Below, in pieces: positions 10,951-21,853 of a stretch of 64,000 bases of DNA. The notes below the pieces were generated by a model. It saw only the letters and a list, made by a program, of their open reading frames with translations, was not told where the DNA came from and ran no database searches. The stretch is from Hyposmocoma kahamanoa (taxonomy: Eukaryota; Arthropoda; Insecta; Lepidoptera; Cosmopterigidae), in the NCBI RefSeq assembly GCF_003589595.1, contig NW_020654748.1, positions 1,825,971 through 1,889,970 on the forward strand, read 5' to 3'. The position numbers and the translations under genes were made by a program. Every line of letters starts with the position of its first letter. The stretch's first letter is position 1.

Positions 10951-11215
10951 AGTTCGCGCGCGAATTTAATTTTAACAGTCGTTGTTTTATCTTTGTCTCC
11001 AATATTGACTTATTGATTCAAGGAACACTTACTAACTTAGCTAAAAATGCGGAAACTGTATAGGTACATTTATATATAATTATATAACAAATTCTTAAAA
11101 TTGCATATTAAATCTGAAATGAAACTATTTTTTAGGTTCCAATCGCTTATTTTCCATTTAAAAAAAATCATCCAACGTTTCGAGTTCTTTGCATATTACA
11201 TGTGGTTAGCCGCCA

Positions 11216-11976
11216 CAGTGGCGGATTTGCCCTAAGACCGCAGCCGGATTTTAGGGGCGGCCAATCGTGACAAAAAATTCACCGATGGTAACCAGAAATA
11301 ACTAAACATACCTAAACATTTTAAAGGTTCACGCACATTATGGCGGGCCAGCCACACTGCACCGCATGGTATAACAATAATTTTAATATAAATTTTTAAT
11401 TTTATGTATAAAATATAGATATGTTACATACATATAATGAAATGTATAATCACTACATCATTATATATGATTCTGCCCTCGTAACGAAAAAAGGCACTAC
11501 TATGCGTACTTTAAACAGCAGTTGTGCTTTTTTTCGCTCCGAGGGCAGTGTTACTGCCGCGTCTGTGTGTCTGTCTGATCGCGATAAACTCGAAACTACT
11601 GAACGGATTTTCATGCGGCCAATAGACAGAGTGATTCATGAGGAAGGTTTAAGTGTATAATTTATTTAGGTTTTGTGTAAGTTGGGTAAAATATGACGAT
11701 AAATGTTGAAGATTGCGGAAAAAATCATGCCGGCTGGGAGCTTTACTGGCGTGCGTCCCATAAACTAACAGAGATATATCAAATCAATGTTCTACAAAAA
11801 TTTTGAAATTATTAAAAATATGAAATAGTAAATTTCTGAATAGATTTCGATAAAAGTGGGCAATAAAGTAAATTCACTATGTAGTCTACCAGTATATGAG
11901 GAGTGCTGAGAATGGGGCGGCTGGTACTAGTACTAACTACATGGCCTGGGGCCTAGGGCGGTCAAATCTGCCACTG
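11216..11976. mobile_element. hAT-like element with CAGTGGCGGATTTG termini, 761 bp
   Basis: The left end CAGTGGCGGATTTGCCCTAA is mirrored at the right end as AGGGCGGTCAAATCTGCCACTG. CAGTGGCG is a common hAT terminus. No clean 8-bp duplication is visible. The interior (11460-11790) contains TGTCTGTCTGATCGCGATAA and CTACTGAACGGATTTTCATG, phrases common in lepidopteran non-autonomous elements, perhaps a separate insertion. No transposase remains. Confidence 0.6.
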
Positions 11977-12334
11977 GCTAACCATGTGACCATGATCTAA
12001 GAACTCGATATCATATTTATATTTACATTTCATCATTATTTTTATGATTATTTCATCATTATCATTATTTCTCAGTCTCAAAGATTTTCATGCCCCTTCC
12101 GAAATTGTATTACAATTCGTGAAAGCATACCTGGCAGGTATCATCCGCCATTGTAATGTTTTACAGAGATTCTTTTTTTATATTCATTATTTATTTAGGG
12201 ACTTGGTTTTACAGAGATGATCTCCGCTAGCTTTTATAAAAATAAATGGACTCTAAACTCTGCTAATTTGGTACTTGAATTTAGATCCAACGGCTTAGCA
12301 GTGGCAGCTGCTAGTAGTGCAATGCACAACGGGA
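11977..12334. other. Intergenic, nothing recognised
   Basis: AT-rich sequence with CATT/ATTT-rich low-complexity runs near 12020-12070. No coding signal. Confidence 0.35.
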
Positions 12335-12935
12335 GGTGAGTGTGTCAACAGCCCCGGTACCTATCAAGATAACAGGGAGGGTGCAGTACGTGCGCCCGAG
12401 GTCGCTCACCTCTGGCACTTGCCTTTTGAGCCCCAAATTGAGCCTGTGTAAACAGGCTGACATGACTGAATTAACTCCCTGTGCAGGTTGCTTGCTTGCA
12501 GTTCCCGAATATCCAAGGGGTTGATAGGGAAGGGCACTATAATCAAAACGCAGTTATAAGACTGTGCTATGGACAGAAGTCAATGGACTGATGTCAAGGC
12601 TAAAAGATGAGACAACGCCGTGGTAGCCTAATGGTTTAGCCCTAACGCCTCTCCAGCAGAGGTCACAACCTCTAGCAGAGGTTTGAATCCGGGCTCGCAC
12701 CTCGTAAGTTTCTTGGGTTTTATATGTGAGATTTAATTTGATTCACCATATGTTTTTCGATGAAGGAAAACATTTTGATGAAACCTGCACGTCTAAGAAG
12801 TTACACAACCCTCGGAAAACGTGTGAAGTCCCCAACCCTTTGAGCCAGAGGGAGGACTATGGTCTAAAGTCTTGCCTGAGAAGAGACTCATGCCCAGCAG
12901 TCATAAATGGCTTGATGATGATGGAATCTGTAAAG
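12335..12935 (+). mobile_element. SINE-B with upstream leader, copy 1
   Basis: The tRNA-like part starts at about 12616 (GCCGTGGTAGCCTAATGG) and has a B-box GGTTTGAATCC at 12680-12690. It is followed by a body with GTTTTTCGATGAAGGAAAAC and a 3' end with GGACTATGG ... CCCAGCAGT ... GATGATGATGG. A leader of about 270 bp (12335-12613) is also present, inverted, at 24340-24910, so the mobile unit seems longer than the tRNA-like part. Other copies are at 28941-29231, with fragments at 32885-33005, 33715-33835, 48085-48160 and 55775-55875. Confidence 0.75.
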
Positions 12936-12990
12936 GGCCCGATACGTTGGTGTGTTTGAAAAAAAAATACAAATATATACGATTTAGATA
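12936..12990 (+). repeat. Short dispersed repeat with GTAAAGGGCC core
   Basis: Contains GTAAAGGGCCCGATACGTTG followed by an A-rich run and TATATACGATTTAGATATG. It matches 3180-3260 and directly abuts the SINE-B 3' end, so it may be its natural tail. Confidence 0.6.
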
Positions 12991-14619
12991 TGAACATTTC
13001 CTATACAAAGAACGCGAAAACCTAAAAACTCGATATACGAGATACGCTCAAACAGTAGTACTCAAGAATGTACAAGTGTAATCAGTAACGAGGATTCTTT
13101 GAAACGAGCGTTTGGATACAAAATTCCAACACATAACAATTACCTCATAGTTTTCCCATACTGTTCTACTGAAGCAACAGTATCCTTTATATTCTATTTT
13201 GGACGGGTGTAACGTTCGTCAGACGTTTAAATATAACTTCGAAACGATGCCAAAGCAAAGTCAAAATGTACACATAACATTTATTTTTCCAAAATATCGA
13301 ATTATTCGCGGTCGATGAATGAATCAGGATTAAAAGACTGAAGTATTTTCGAATGATATAGTAAGGGTGATTCAGATTATTGAAGCTTTATAAATCTATA
13401 TATATATAAAGTAGATTCGAGAAGCACTGTAACTTGTACAATAACCCATAAACCATTGCAAGAAAATTCGTAAAGAGTTTTATGAAAAGACTATGACTTA
13501 TGGATGACCATGCGTGCTTTTATGAAAGTTTATTTCATAAATGTTTCCAAAATTCACGTGATACTTAGAACAATTGATAATAACGATGGTATACTGAACG
13601 AAAACTACGATCAGATCAGAGGGTTTCTTTTTGTATTAGGATATGACGTCATCTTGTTTCAGTTCCACGCAAACAACGATTCCTACGTGAACAGGTGTTA
13701 GGGATCACCTAAATACAAGCAATAGATATAAATAACCAACCGGGCTGACCAAGACCTTGCTGCAAGGCGTTGCCATCGACCGCCTCAGAAGGTTGCTTGG
13801 AAAATAAACTATAACACCTAAGCTTTAGAAAAATTAATTGAATCTTGAAGATAATAATCATCAAATAAACAATAATTATTGCAACATGGAAAACCAAATA
13901 ACATTCGAAACAAAATATTAATAAACATTAAATGAAGTGTCCGGACACATCAGATCAGAAAAATCTACACTGGTTCCAAAAATGTTCTGCAAAAAACAGT
14001 TCCTATGAATCACTTCATTCTTGACTTCAATTTCATCAGATTTCAAACGCGTTGGTTTTAAGAATACCTAAACAAACTTTGATGTGTTCTCAAGCTTTGC
14101 GGAAGCCAGTTGTTACTACGGGAAATGTAAAGGAATTTGCGAATGATGACAGGTTGTTTCCTGTTATTCTAGATTGAAAAATTTGAATGAAATCTGTACA
14201 AAACGTATTTCATGGTGGCTGAGTGATTCGTTTAATTTCGATGTTCTCATAGCATATAGAATCTGGAACCACAAATATACGTCAATATAATGCAGATGAA
14301 GACTGGGTAAGATTCCCCCAAATTAGGAATGGTATTGTAGGTACATTAAATTTTTCGCTCCGCTACGAACAGCCGTTTTAAATCATCGACAAAGTATTTA
14401 GCTACGCTCAATTCCTCACATTTTCGAACGGTGATCTTGAGCAAGCTTTTGCAAACATATCACTTGAAACTGAAAACACTGCGTTGAAAATACTCTGAAT
14501 TTAATTGGCTTTCGGGTCAAGCATCGAGCATTAATCATTGTTCGCCAATAATAACCTCGTGTTACTTGAATCCTGGCCAAGCGATAAGCGAGCGGTTTGT
14601 AATATCCATATCTTGTGAG
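12991..14619. other. Intergenic/upstream region, nothing recognised
   Basis: AT-rich DNA upstream of the Limpet-type start exon. No coding frame of note and no repeat matched elsewhere. Long isoforms of the gene may have exons outside this window, but none was identified here. Confidence 0.4.
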
Positions 14620-14955
14620 ACGGCCTACATCGTAAGTGGCAGAGAGCAGTGTTTATGTATCCATCCGGGGTATTCTGACGCCGGACGTGTCGGACCAGCG
14701 CCGCGGATGGGGCGAGGAAACGCGTGATTCTCGGGTCGCTTCGCTCGGAAACGCCCGCGCACCTGCCCTCTCCGTCACTCTTCCAAATTTAAATCCCATA
14801 CTCCCCCCACCGACGCGATCGTGCTCGCTAAACATTCTGGAATAATTCCTGCGATTCAGCCACCGGTGCTCGCATTCGAATTCGGGTCGCGACCGCGTCC
14901 GGTGATATTGAGAACTGATAATCCTAGTGAAAGAGAAAAGTGTCCATCCAGTACC
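14620..14955 (+). promoter_or_regulatory. CpG-rich promoter and 5'UTR of the Limpet-type gene
   Basis: GC and CpG content rise sharply from 14630 to 14900 (for example CGCCGGACGTGTCGG and GACCGCGTCCGG), just upstream of the ATG at 14956. No TATA box is seen, so the start site cannot be placed. The mixed frames on both strands across this block reflect composition, not coding. Confidence 0.5.
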
Positions 14956-15116
14956 ATGGCTGACGTAGACGTACAAGTCCAGTACACAACCACCGAGCGC
15001 AAGACCAGGAAGGTCAAAAAGACCTCCAAGCGTAGGGAGTCCGGGCAGAATGCCGATGGTGACGTCACTGTCACGGAGGTCGAGCAGACCAACACCACCA
15101 CAACCAACGACGATGG
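14956..15116 (+). CDS. Lmpt: Limpet/FHL-type LIM protein, start exon
   Basis: The start codon has a good context (AGTACCATGG). The 53 full codons begin MADVDVQVQYTTTERKTRKV, continue with a basic KKTSKRRES segment and then a Thr/Val/Asn-rich segment (VTVTEVEQTNTTTT). This looks like the N-terminus of a short insect Limpet isoform, recalled from family knowledge. Limpet is the insect counterpart of FHL proteins, LIM-domain scaffolds acting mainly in muscle and in transcription. The exon ends at 15116 in phase 2 (GATGG before GTATGT). Read through, the frame stops two codons later. Joined to the acceptor at 16161 it gives an immediate stop, but joined to 16172 it enters the LIM frame. Confidence 0.8.
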
Positions 15117-16161
15117 GTATGTGTAGCGGTGGCCAAACTCCCTTGACCCTCGTGCAGTGAGTGACGCCAGTGTGTCTGTGTCGCCAAGTGTCGATTACCG
15201 ATCCCGAGTGACGTTCCCAATGTTTACCTATGCTAGATTTAAAATTTTGGCCACCCTCACATACCCACCCTAATTTAAGGTATGCTATATATATGTACAT
15301 TGGAATTTGTAGAAAGTTCACAATTTTCTGAAAATATTCTAAAAATAGAATTCATTTTATAACAATTTCAATTGAAACTATTTTTTTTTTACTTACTCTA
15401 TACTGCTAAATTCATTTGAAATTCAAGTAAGTTGTTTCAAATCCAAGAAAATCAGCTTGACGTTCGCTTCGAAATGTCAAATCCTATATTTTCGAAATAT
15501 TCAGAACAATGTATACTTTAGATTTGAACTTAGGCCTCAATAGATAAGCGTTAGTATCAGATTAACTCGTTGTAATAGACCTTCTATCTAGAAAATATTT
15601 ATTGGTAATTGTAACATGAAAAACATTAGAACAAATATAAATTTCGAAATAGATGCTTGTATCTTGAACAACGCAGTTTTTAAAAGTATGTGATATTTCA
15701 CATAAAATACTATTTTACTGTAATATTTTTGATAACAAAGTCTGTATTTCGCACTCTACGCTAGCCAGTCAAAAACCACATTACATGCCTACGGTACTGC
15801 TTGATTCTTATAGTAAACATTGTCATCGACTATGTCATTCTCTTTCGGTACCTTTCTTCAGATTACTCATTCTTGTTTTTCTAGCAACTTTTCCATTAAA
15901 AACGATATTACAAAGTGACTAAGAATTGGCGCCCGAACATACGCTTTACAACAAAACCAAGGACATTAATTTTACGATTTTTGTATATATGCAATTTTTT
16001 TTTCATAAGTTCATATGTTTAAACTCACACAAAGAATCGTTTATCACCAATTTTACGAATATAAAGCATTTTGAGAATGACGTTGACTTCATTGAAAATC
16101 TGTATACAGCTGGCATCAAGACATCAGTATCTTCATTAACAGTAAATTCTCTTGTTTGCAG
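15117..16161 (+). other. Intron 1 of the Limpet-type gene
   Basis: Starts GTATGTG and ends with two usable acceptors, CTTGTTTGCAG (ending 16161) and CTAATTTTCAG (ending 16172). The body is AT-rich with no further exon or repeat recognised. Confidence 0.7.
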
Positions 16162-16362
16162 CTAATTTTCAGCGGCGAATACACCAAGGCGATGAACAAG
16201 GACTGGCACAGCGGCCACTTCTGCTGCTGGCAGTGCGACGAGTCGCTGACAGGTCAGCGCTACGTGCTTCGCGATGAACATCCTTACTGCATCAAGTGCT
16301 ACGAGAGCGTCTTCGCCAATGGATGCGAAGAGTGCAATAAGATAATCGGCATTGACTCGAAG
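16162..16362 (+). CDS. Lmpt: Limpet/FHL-type LIM protein, exon with LIM 1 (second half) and start of LIM 2
   Basis: In the LIM frame this exon encodes LIFSGEYTKAMNKDWHSGHF then CCWQCDESLTGQRYV. Zinc ligands follow the testin/prickle-like pattern: His in WHSGH, then CWQC, then YCIKCYE. CEECNKIIG near the end opens LIM 2. The residues before GEYTK (LIFS) are in frame only for an upstream exon ending in phase 0. For the start exon at 14956 the acceptor ending at 16172 must be used, so translation then reads Gly-Gly-Glu-Tyr-Thr-Lys. The exon ends at 16362 in phase 0 before GTAATC. Identity is firm at the domain level and likely at the gene level. Confidence 0.9.
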
Positions 16363-19034
16363 GTAATCATTTTCATTAGCTACTCTTTGTGGTAGAGAAA
16401 GAAGAGATTGGCTGCGTAAAATGCCTGAATTCACTTTTAAAGCCGTATTATTGAAGGCCTTATCGAAGTTAGCAGTTAAATTTGAATAGTACCTACTTTA
16501 TAATAAAACATTTTGTGAACATACGTTGTCTTTTAATAAAGAAATTCCTAAGATCTGATGGCTCAATCCGCAGCCCAGGAGGCAGAGCGACAGCCACGTT
16601 GAGGCTACAGATGCTAGTTCGAGTCCCGTCAGAGGATTGTTTCTTTATGTTTCTTTGGTCTTTGTATCATATATAATGCGTTCCCTTCGTTTAAAAAGTA
16701 CCTCAGGATCGTTTGGCTTGCTTACACCGGCAGTACAGTCGTTGCCCTCACTTATGTATCCACTATTTGTATAGCACCGACTGAACATATGAAGATCATA
16801 TTGTTAGATTTAATGCTATTCTTACATCTTATCATAGTGGCTATAAAATAAGGAGCCCTGCTGATTAGTTGGTAACAATATAATTATCTTTATTGCCAGT
16901 ACAGAGATACAGATACGGGTGTTAACAAACTTAGCCAGTTTACCATAAATTCAACAGAATTGACGGCTCGAAAATCAATGCAGAAATTATGATTTCACAG
17001 CTTGTTCAGTACTATAAAGTAGGGAATGAGAACAACTATATATACAGCGTTTATAAAGCCAAACATTTACGATTTGTAACCAAATAATGATACCATGAAT
17101 TCATAAACATCGTAACGTCCGAATTCCTCCTTGTTTACTCGTTGGGCTTCATTGAGCTTTAACTTCACTTTGACTCCAATTTTCTCTCTTATATATACTA
17201 CAGCTGCAAAAGTTTTGGAAACTAATATGGTCTCGTTGTAAGACCACGCATTAGAGCTTATCTTATTTACAAATTGATATATAAACATGCCTCTGTTATT
17301 TGCGACTTTGGCAAACAGCTTTTCTTTTGACAATTCGATAAATGCACTCGGGTATACCTGTCTCTTTAAATGTTATATACCTACAAAGAACGGTTTATTC
17401 TGGACGTTGTATATTGTCTGTAATGTAATTAATGTCTGATGATATAATAATGATTGTTACGATTTTAAAGTGTTGTTGAAGAGTCTTATCCTAGGCTAGC
17501 ATCTTTCTTTAAATCTTGTATCAGTTTTCAGTTTCAAATTATTTACAGTTTTATGTATATCGTCAACCTAAATATGTTGTCGAGTGTCATCGAGAATAGC
17601 ATTAGAATCTGAAGTATTCTTTAGCTTTGTTCCACCGATCAAATTTAGTTATGTCACTCCAGCCGGCCTAGATTCTCGTGGCGCACCTCTGCACACGGCC
17701 CCACCACGATCGCTGCCAAGCCAACATAACGTAGCCACGCCAAGCTATACATTTATATCTAACCAACGAATGACTTTTCCTGTCGACCAAACAGCTGCAA
17801 AGCTTCTAATGTTTACGCCTAACCACACTTTTGCTCCAAATACAATAGTCGTTGACTAATCCCACGTAACTCAACAATCCTCCCAGCGTCTCCAATGTCA
17901 ACGCAAAAACCTTGTGACAAATTGCCTAAAGCTTAAATTTGTCTTAATTCAGATGAAATCGCAATTGTTATTATTATCGAAGAAAATATCATCATCAAAT
18001 ATCATAAATCTATGAAAAACGTTTTATTGTTGAAATTGTTCACTTAACAAATTAACAGTCTTTCTGATACAGATCGGGTGCTGGCTTAAGCGAACCTATT
18101 TTCGGGTCGGATACAATGTAATTTAGTGTTTTCTAGCAACCTTGACGAGCCGGCAGATCCGTCAGCCGATTTTTTTGAGATTTATGTTCTGCGTAATTTA
18201 AGCCTTAAGTATTTTGTAATCAGCCAAAATAAACATTCATATTTTATTGACATTACGACACCCGGTGTAAGAAGTGGAGGTATATTCCCGCCTAGTTTTC
18301 ACTCGCCAGGAATAGCGCAGGAATGAGGGGAGCATTATTTTGAAACTGGACGTGGTCGCCGACTTGTACAATTTCTATTTTAGGCGGAGTGTTAATTTGT
18401 AATGGCCTGAAAAATTTACCTGCACACTATTTGCCAGGAAGTATTGGTATTCAGAATCCAGCTCGTAAGTTTTGGCCAGTGAACTTTGAGTGAAATCATG
18501 TAATAAATTATAATAACCAATCTCGAGTGTTTATCTGGAGTCGTAAAATCTGGTGAATCATAAGTTGAAATAGGTCAAGATGATGTAACACACGAATTGA
18601 TGGACGCAATCACACAACCACAATCTTTTAGACAAATGGTGTTAGCTCAAATCTATAAAGATCGCTTCATAATGAATGTTCTACTCCAAATAAGTATTGG
18701 CATGATTGCATCTCATTGAACATTTGATTCGATCAATGAAGGTAAAGTAATAATTACTACCTACGCGCCTACGTTTAACGACTACCATCTTCGGTGAATC
18801 GTTTTTATTCGTATTGGGACTCGTATTTCGGTCGTATTGTAAAGATCTTGGCTTACCTACACGTCGTTAGTAAAGGTATAAAATACACCTACGCTATGTA
18901 GGAAAACTACTAGAACAGCGTGCAATGCACATCGTCGTTTAAAAGTCTGTGATCAGCCAATGCCGAACAACATCATCTGATTCCATCCACTTTTACTTTT
19001 TACTTCCATCACTCAACACCTAATGTTCTTTCAG
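16363..19034 (+). other. Intron 2 of the Limpet-type gene
   Basis: About 2.7 kb, from GTAATC to TTCTTTCAG. A GC-richer piece at 16550-16645 has a loose tRNA-like look (GATGGCTCAATCCGCAG and TAGTTCGAGTCCCG) and may be a decayed SINE. An open frame at 17584-17859 is of richer composition but has no recognisable domain. The rest is AT-rich. Confidence 0.65.
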
Positions 19035-19209
19035 GATTTGTCGTACAAAGACAAGCACTGGCACGAGGCGTGTTTCCTGTGTGCGAAGTGTCGCGTCTCC
19101 CTAGTGGATAAGCAGTTCGGCTCCAAGCTCGACAAGATCTACTGTGGCAACTGCTATGATGCCCAGTTCGCCAGCCGCTGTGATGGCTGCGGTGACGTCT
19201 TCCGTGCTG
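19035..19209 (+). CDS. Lmpt: Limpet/FHL-type LIM protein, exon with LIM 2 and start of LIM 3
   Basis: The exon starts in phase 0 with DLSYKDKHWHEACFLCAKC, which joins in frame to CEEC of the previous exon and completes the first zinc site of LIM 2 (CEEC, His and Cys of WHEAC). The second site is CAKC with YCGNC. CDGCGDVFRA begins LIM 3. DLSYKDKHWHEACF is nearly identical to vertebrate FHL2 as I recall it. The exon ends at 19209 in phase 1 before GTAAGT, so at least one further exon is needed for LIM 3. I could not find it in the window. Confidence 0.92.
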
Positions 19210-19669
19210 GTAAGTCTATCCTGAGTGTTGGATACAAACATGTTGAGTAATGCCGTGCGTTATGCTCATGTAATGTCGGGCTTCGGATTCGAAGATTTCA
19301 GGTTTAAGTCCTGGCACGATAGAAAATATTTAAGATCATTATTTTCCGTCTGATTGCAGTTTTTGTTACGATTTTATTTACTGCATTAGTACTTCAGTTA
19401 CGCCAGTCTGGTGGCGTGAGTTATCAACATATTGGCGTGACTTGACGAGAACTTGATTGACATATTTTCGAAGGGAATTACGGTTCAGATTCTATTAATA
19501 GGCACATGCAACTTGCATCAACCTGTAATTTTATAGCACAATCAATCGCATATTATGACATACCTTTTTTCTTAAACTATCTTGTGAAATATCCAGAATA
19601 ATGTTATAAACGCGAAAGTAACTCTATTACGTTGTCACTCCTCAGCCGCTGAACATTTGACAATTTGAG
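19210..19669 (+). other. Start of the large Limpet intron, nothing recognised
   Basis: The intron begins GTAAGTCTATC. No acceptor leading into a LIM-coding exon was found from here to position 64000, so the intron appears longer than 44 kb. This first stretch holds no recognised element. Confidence 0.5.
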
Positions 19670-19857
19670 GGTCGTATTCTAGAACTCTCGTATTCTTGAG
19701 CATTGATCAAGTCAGGACTTGAATATTGCAGTGAGCATTGAAAATCATACTCAAGTCCTTGCCATTAGGGTCGTATTTCCAGTGTTTGAAATCATACTCA
19801 AGTCTGCTCAAATCCTGACTTAAGCATTAAGTAGAGTTCTGGAATACGACCTTAGGT
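19670..19857. mobile_element. MITE with GGTCGTATTCTAGAACTCT termini, copy 1
   Basis: The left end GGTCGTATTCTAGAACTCT is inverted at the right end as AGTTCTGGAATACGACC. Inside, ATCATACTCAAGTC and related pieces occur more than once in both orientations (subterminal repeats). A second copy is at 53463-53629. No target duplication could be fixed. Confidence 0.75.
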
Positions 19858-20117
19858 CTTTGATGAATTTTGGTATAGATAGAGGGGACCTACGACAAGT
19901 AGGTACATAGGCTACTTTTTGTCAGAAAAATAAATATTAAAAGAGGTGAAGTAGGGGATGATAGTTATATTTCTCAAGTTGTACAGACCACTGTACTTCG
20001 GTACAGGCCACTCGAAATACTTATTCCACGCAGACAAATCCGCGTGCACCAACTAGAAAAAAACTATCATATCGCACTGCTATCACAATAGTGTATTTAA
20101 CAAAGATGCACATCGTG
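19858..20117. other. Intronic, nothing recognised
   Basis: A short direct repeat occurs (ACAGACCACTGTACTTCG and ACAGGCCACTCG near 19983-20015). No gene or element. Confidence 0.35.
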
Positions 20118-20290
20118 AGATCCGTTGGTTCGTACCGTGGCTTAGTTGGTGTATCGCCTGTCACGGTTTGCTAGGAGACGTTGGTTCGAATCTAGTCAGA
20201 TCGAAGCGAATTTTTTCGAAGTGTCGATCTTTATTTAATAATTATAACAAACTAATGAAGTAATTTCACAAGAAAACAATTGAATATCAT
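20118..20290 (+). mobile_element. Family F tRNA-like repeat, copy 1
   Basis: Contains GTGGCTTAGTTGG (A-box-like) and GGTTCGAATCT (B-box-like) at tRNA-like spacing, then GATCGAAGCG, TTTAATAATTATAACAAACT and AAAACAATTGAATATCAT. Other copies: 27545-27650, 28779-28930, 33005-33290 (inverted), 51160-51450, and fragments near 37150 and 37660. Confidence 0.65.
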
Positions 20291-20619
20291 CGTAGTGAAA
20301 CAACATTCAATAAAACTTAATTACAAAAGCAGGAAATGTTCGTGACGTCATTCAAAATCTATCAGAACGGAAATATATCGATTTATTTACACGTTTAAGT
20401 CATTCTTTCACCATACAAGGCATAATGATGAATTGCATCTATTATAGACCCTATTCAAGAATATTACACATATCTCCTCACACTTAGAAGTATTTCTTAA
20501 ACATAGATAATAAACAACAATATTAATAGCAATTTCAAGTTAAACAACTCTTAAAATTATAATCAGGTACTTTTAACAAGACTTTACTGAAGTTTTATTT
20601 TGCTCAGTATAATTGTAAC
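20291..20619. other. Intronic, nothing recognised
   Basis: AT-rich, no coding signal and no repeat matched elsewhere. Confidence 0.35.
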
Positions 20620-20900
20620 CTTTTTAAGAAAAACCGACCTCAAACATTCGTGGAATTACGTCTATTTCCCAAGCTTTATTGAAATCGGTTATCGGTAACT
20701 GTGTGAAACCAGATTCATCCCCTAATCTGTCACCCTTAGAGGTACTTAGGAAACTTTCTTCAAATTTAAATGAGACCAAAACTGAGCTAAGCTGGTACTA
20801 CTTATTAGACATAGTTAGTTCCGCGAGTTGGCACTAGATGGCGTTGTACTGTTTCGCACACTTTCTGAATCGCGGTGTTAAGATTTTTCTCCGCAGTATG
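20620..20900 (+). repeat. Family E repeat, partial copy, followed by a short shared repeat
   Basis: AAAACCGACCTCAAACATTC, TTATTGAAATCGGTTATCGG and TCACCCTTAGAGGTA match the fuller copies at 26735-27015 and 59391-59672; the far end is missing. At 20830-20900 ACTAGATGGCGTTG and TTTCTGAATCGCGGTGTTAA also match 58840-58910. Confidence 0.7.
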
Positions 20901-21819
20901 ACTACCTACTAACCCCGAATCGAACGTTAGTTCTAACTCCAATAAACCCATTCGTGTGCTGCTAAAAAATATTCCTAGACCTTTTTCTGTAAAAATAAAC
21001 TTAATTCGCTTTTGACCTCGGGTTGGTTGTACTCTAAATTTCACATAGCAGTAACTAATAGACACAACACATGAACGTTACGTTAACCATTCATGTTTCT
21101 TTCAATATAGCGATCTTGTAACTCAATACTGGCCATATAAAGGCATCAAGAAGCTGTGTGAGTAAAAACCATTGCCATTGCCACGACCTCGTTATCTCTG
21201 CCTTTGCAGAGAGTATGGTAATAAGAATTTTTAGGAGAAGAAATCTTTTTTTGTAAATATTTAATGTTTATCTTGTTATTTTATTCTTTTCATTGCATTG
21301 ATATTATTATAGCATTAGGACATTTTTCCAGAACAACGGTTTCACACTGGTAATGTAGCTCCAGTCTTTTTGTTTTATGATACCGTGTGACGGGACGAAC
21401 AATTCAAGTAAGCGACACACCTGTCTGTAACAGTTGCTGGTTACGCACTAAATCCTCTTTGGTATATGCAGTAGAGGCCTGCTCTTTGGTCGGCCGCTTA
21501 GAAAAAATAATACGTCATCATTCATTCTAATTATTCCTCTTGTCAAGTTTATCCGCAATTTTTCTGCAATAAATAAACCGCTTCGCGTTCATCTACGCCG
21601 ACTAGCATCCAGGTGAGTGGATCTCTGCCGCCCTTTAAATTCCCTTTGGATCCAACTCCCGCGCTAGCCGTTCGCATTTTTCGCATAGTACCTTTGGCTA
21701 TTTACACGCCCTACCAGTTGCAATGCCACTCGGAACTTAAAATCGCTGTGGGATACTTAACGTGTCTTTTAATACCAGTTTAATTAAATTATCGGTGGAA
21801 TTTGCCAGTTGTTACTCAT
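20901..21819. other. Intronic; one family C fragment at 21365-21440
   Basis: TTTTATGATACCGTGTGACGGGACGAACAA and AAGCGACACACCTGTCTGTA at 21375-21432 match one end of family C. The rest holds no recognised feature; 21560-21740 is slightly GC-richer. Confidence 0.45.
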
Positions 21820-21853
21820 GATTGGAGGACATTATGTTTAATGTCCTCCAATC
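21820..21853. repeat. Short near-perfect hairpin
   Basis: GATTGGAGGACATTA is followed after four bases by its reverse complement TAATGTCCTCCAATC. No U-run follows, so it is not a bacterial-type terminator. Function unknown; perhaps the relic of a fold-back element. Confidence 0.8.

Noticed and set aside
14653..15321. 222-codon open frame on the minus strand
   Set aside because: It overlaps the Limpet-type start exon and its CpG-rich 5' region; the opposite strand explains the lack of stops, and no domain is visible.
17584..17859. 91-codon open frame in Limpet intron 2
   Set aside because: Somewhat richer composition but low-complexity residues, no splice sites that fit the LIM phases and no recognisable domain.
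19735..19830. Possible CRISPR-like repeated units (CATACTCAAGTC)
   Set aside because: Only a few copies, in both orientations and within a MITE, in a eukaryotic setting.
21820..21853. Intrinsic terminator
   Set aside because: No following T-run, and the window is eukaryotic.
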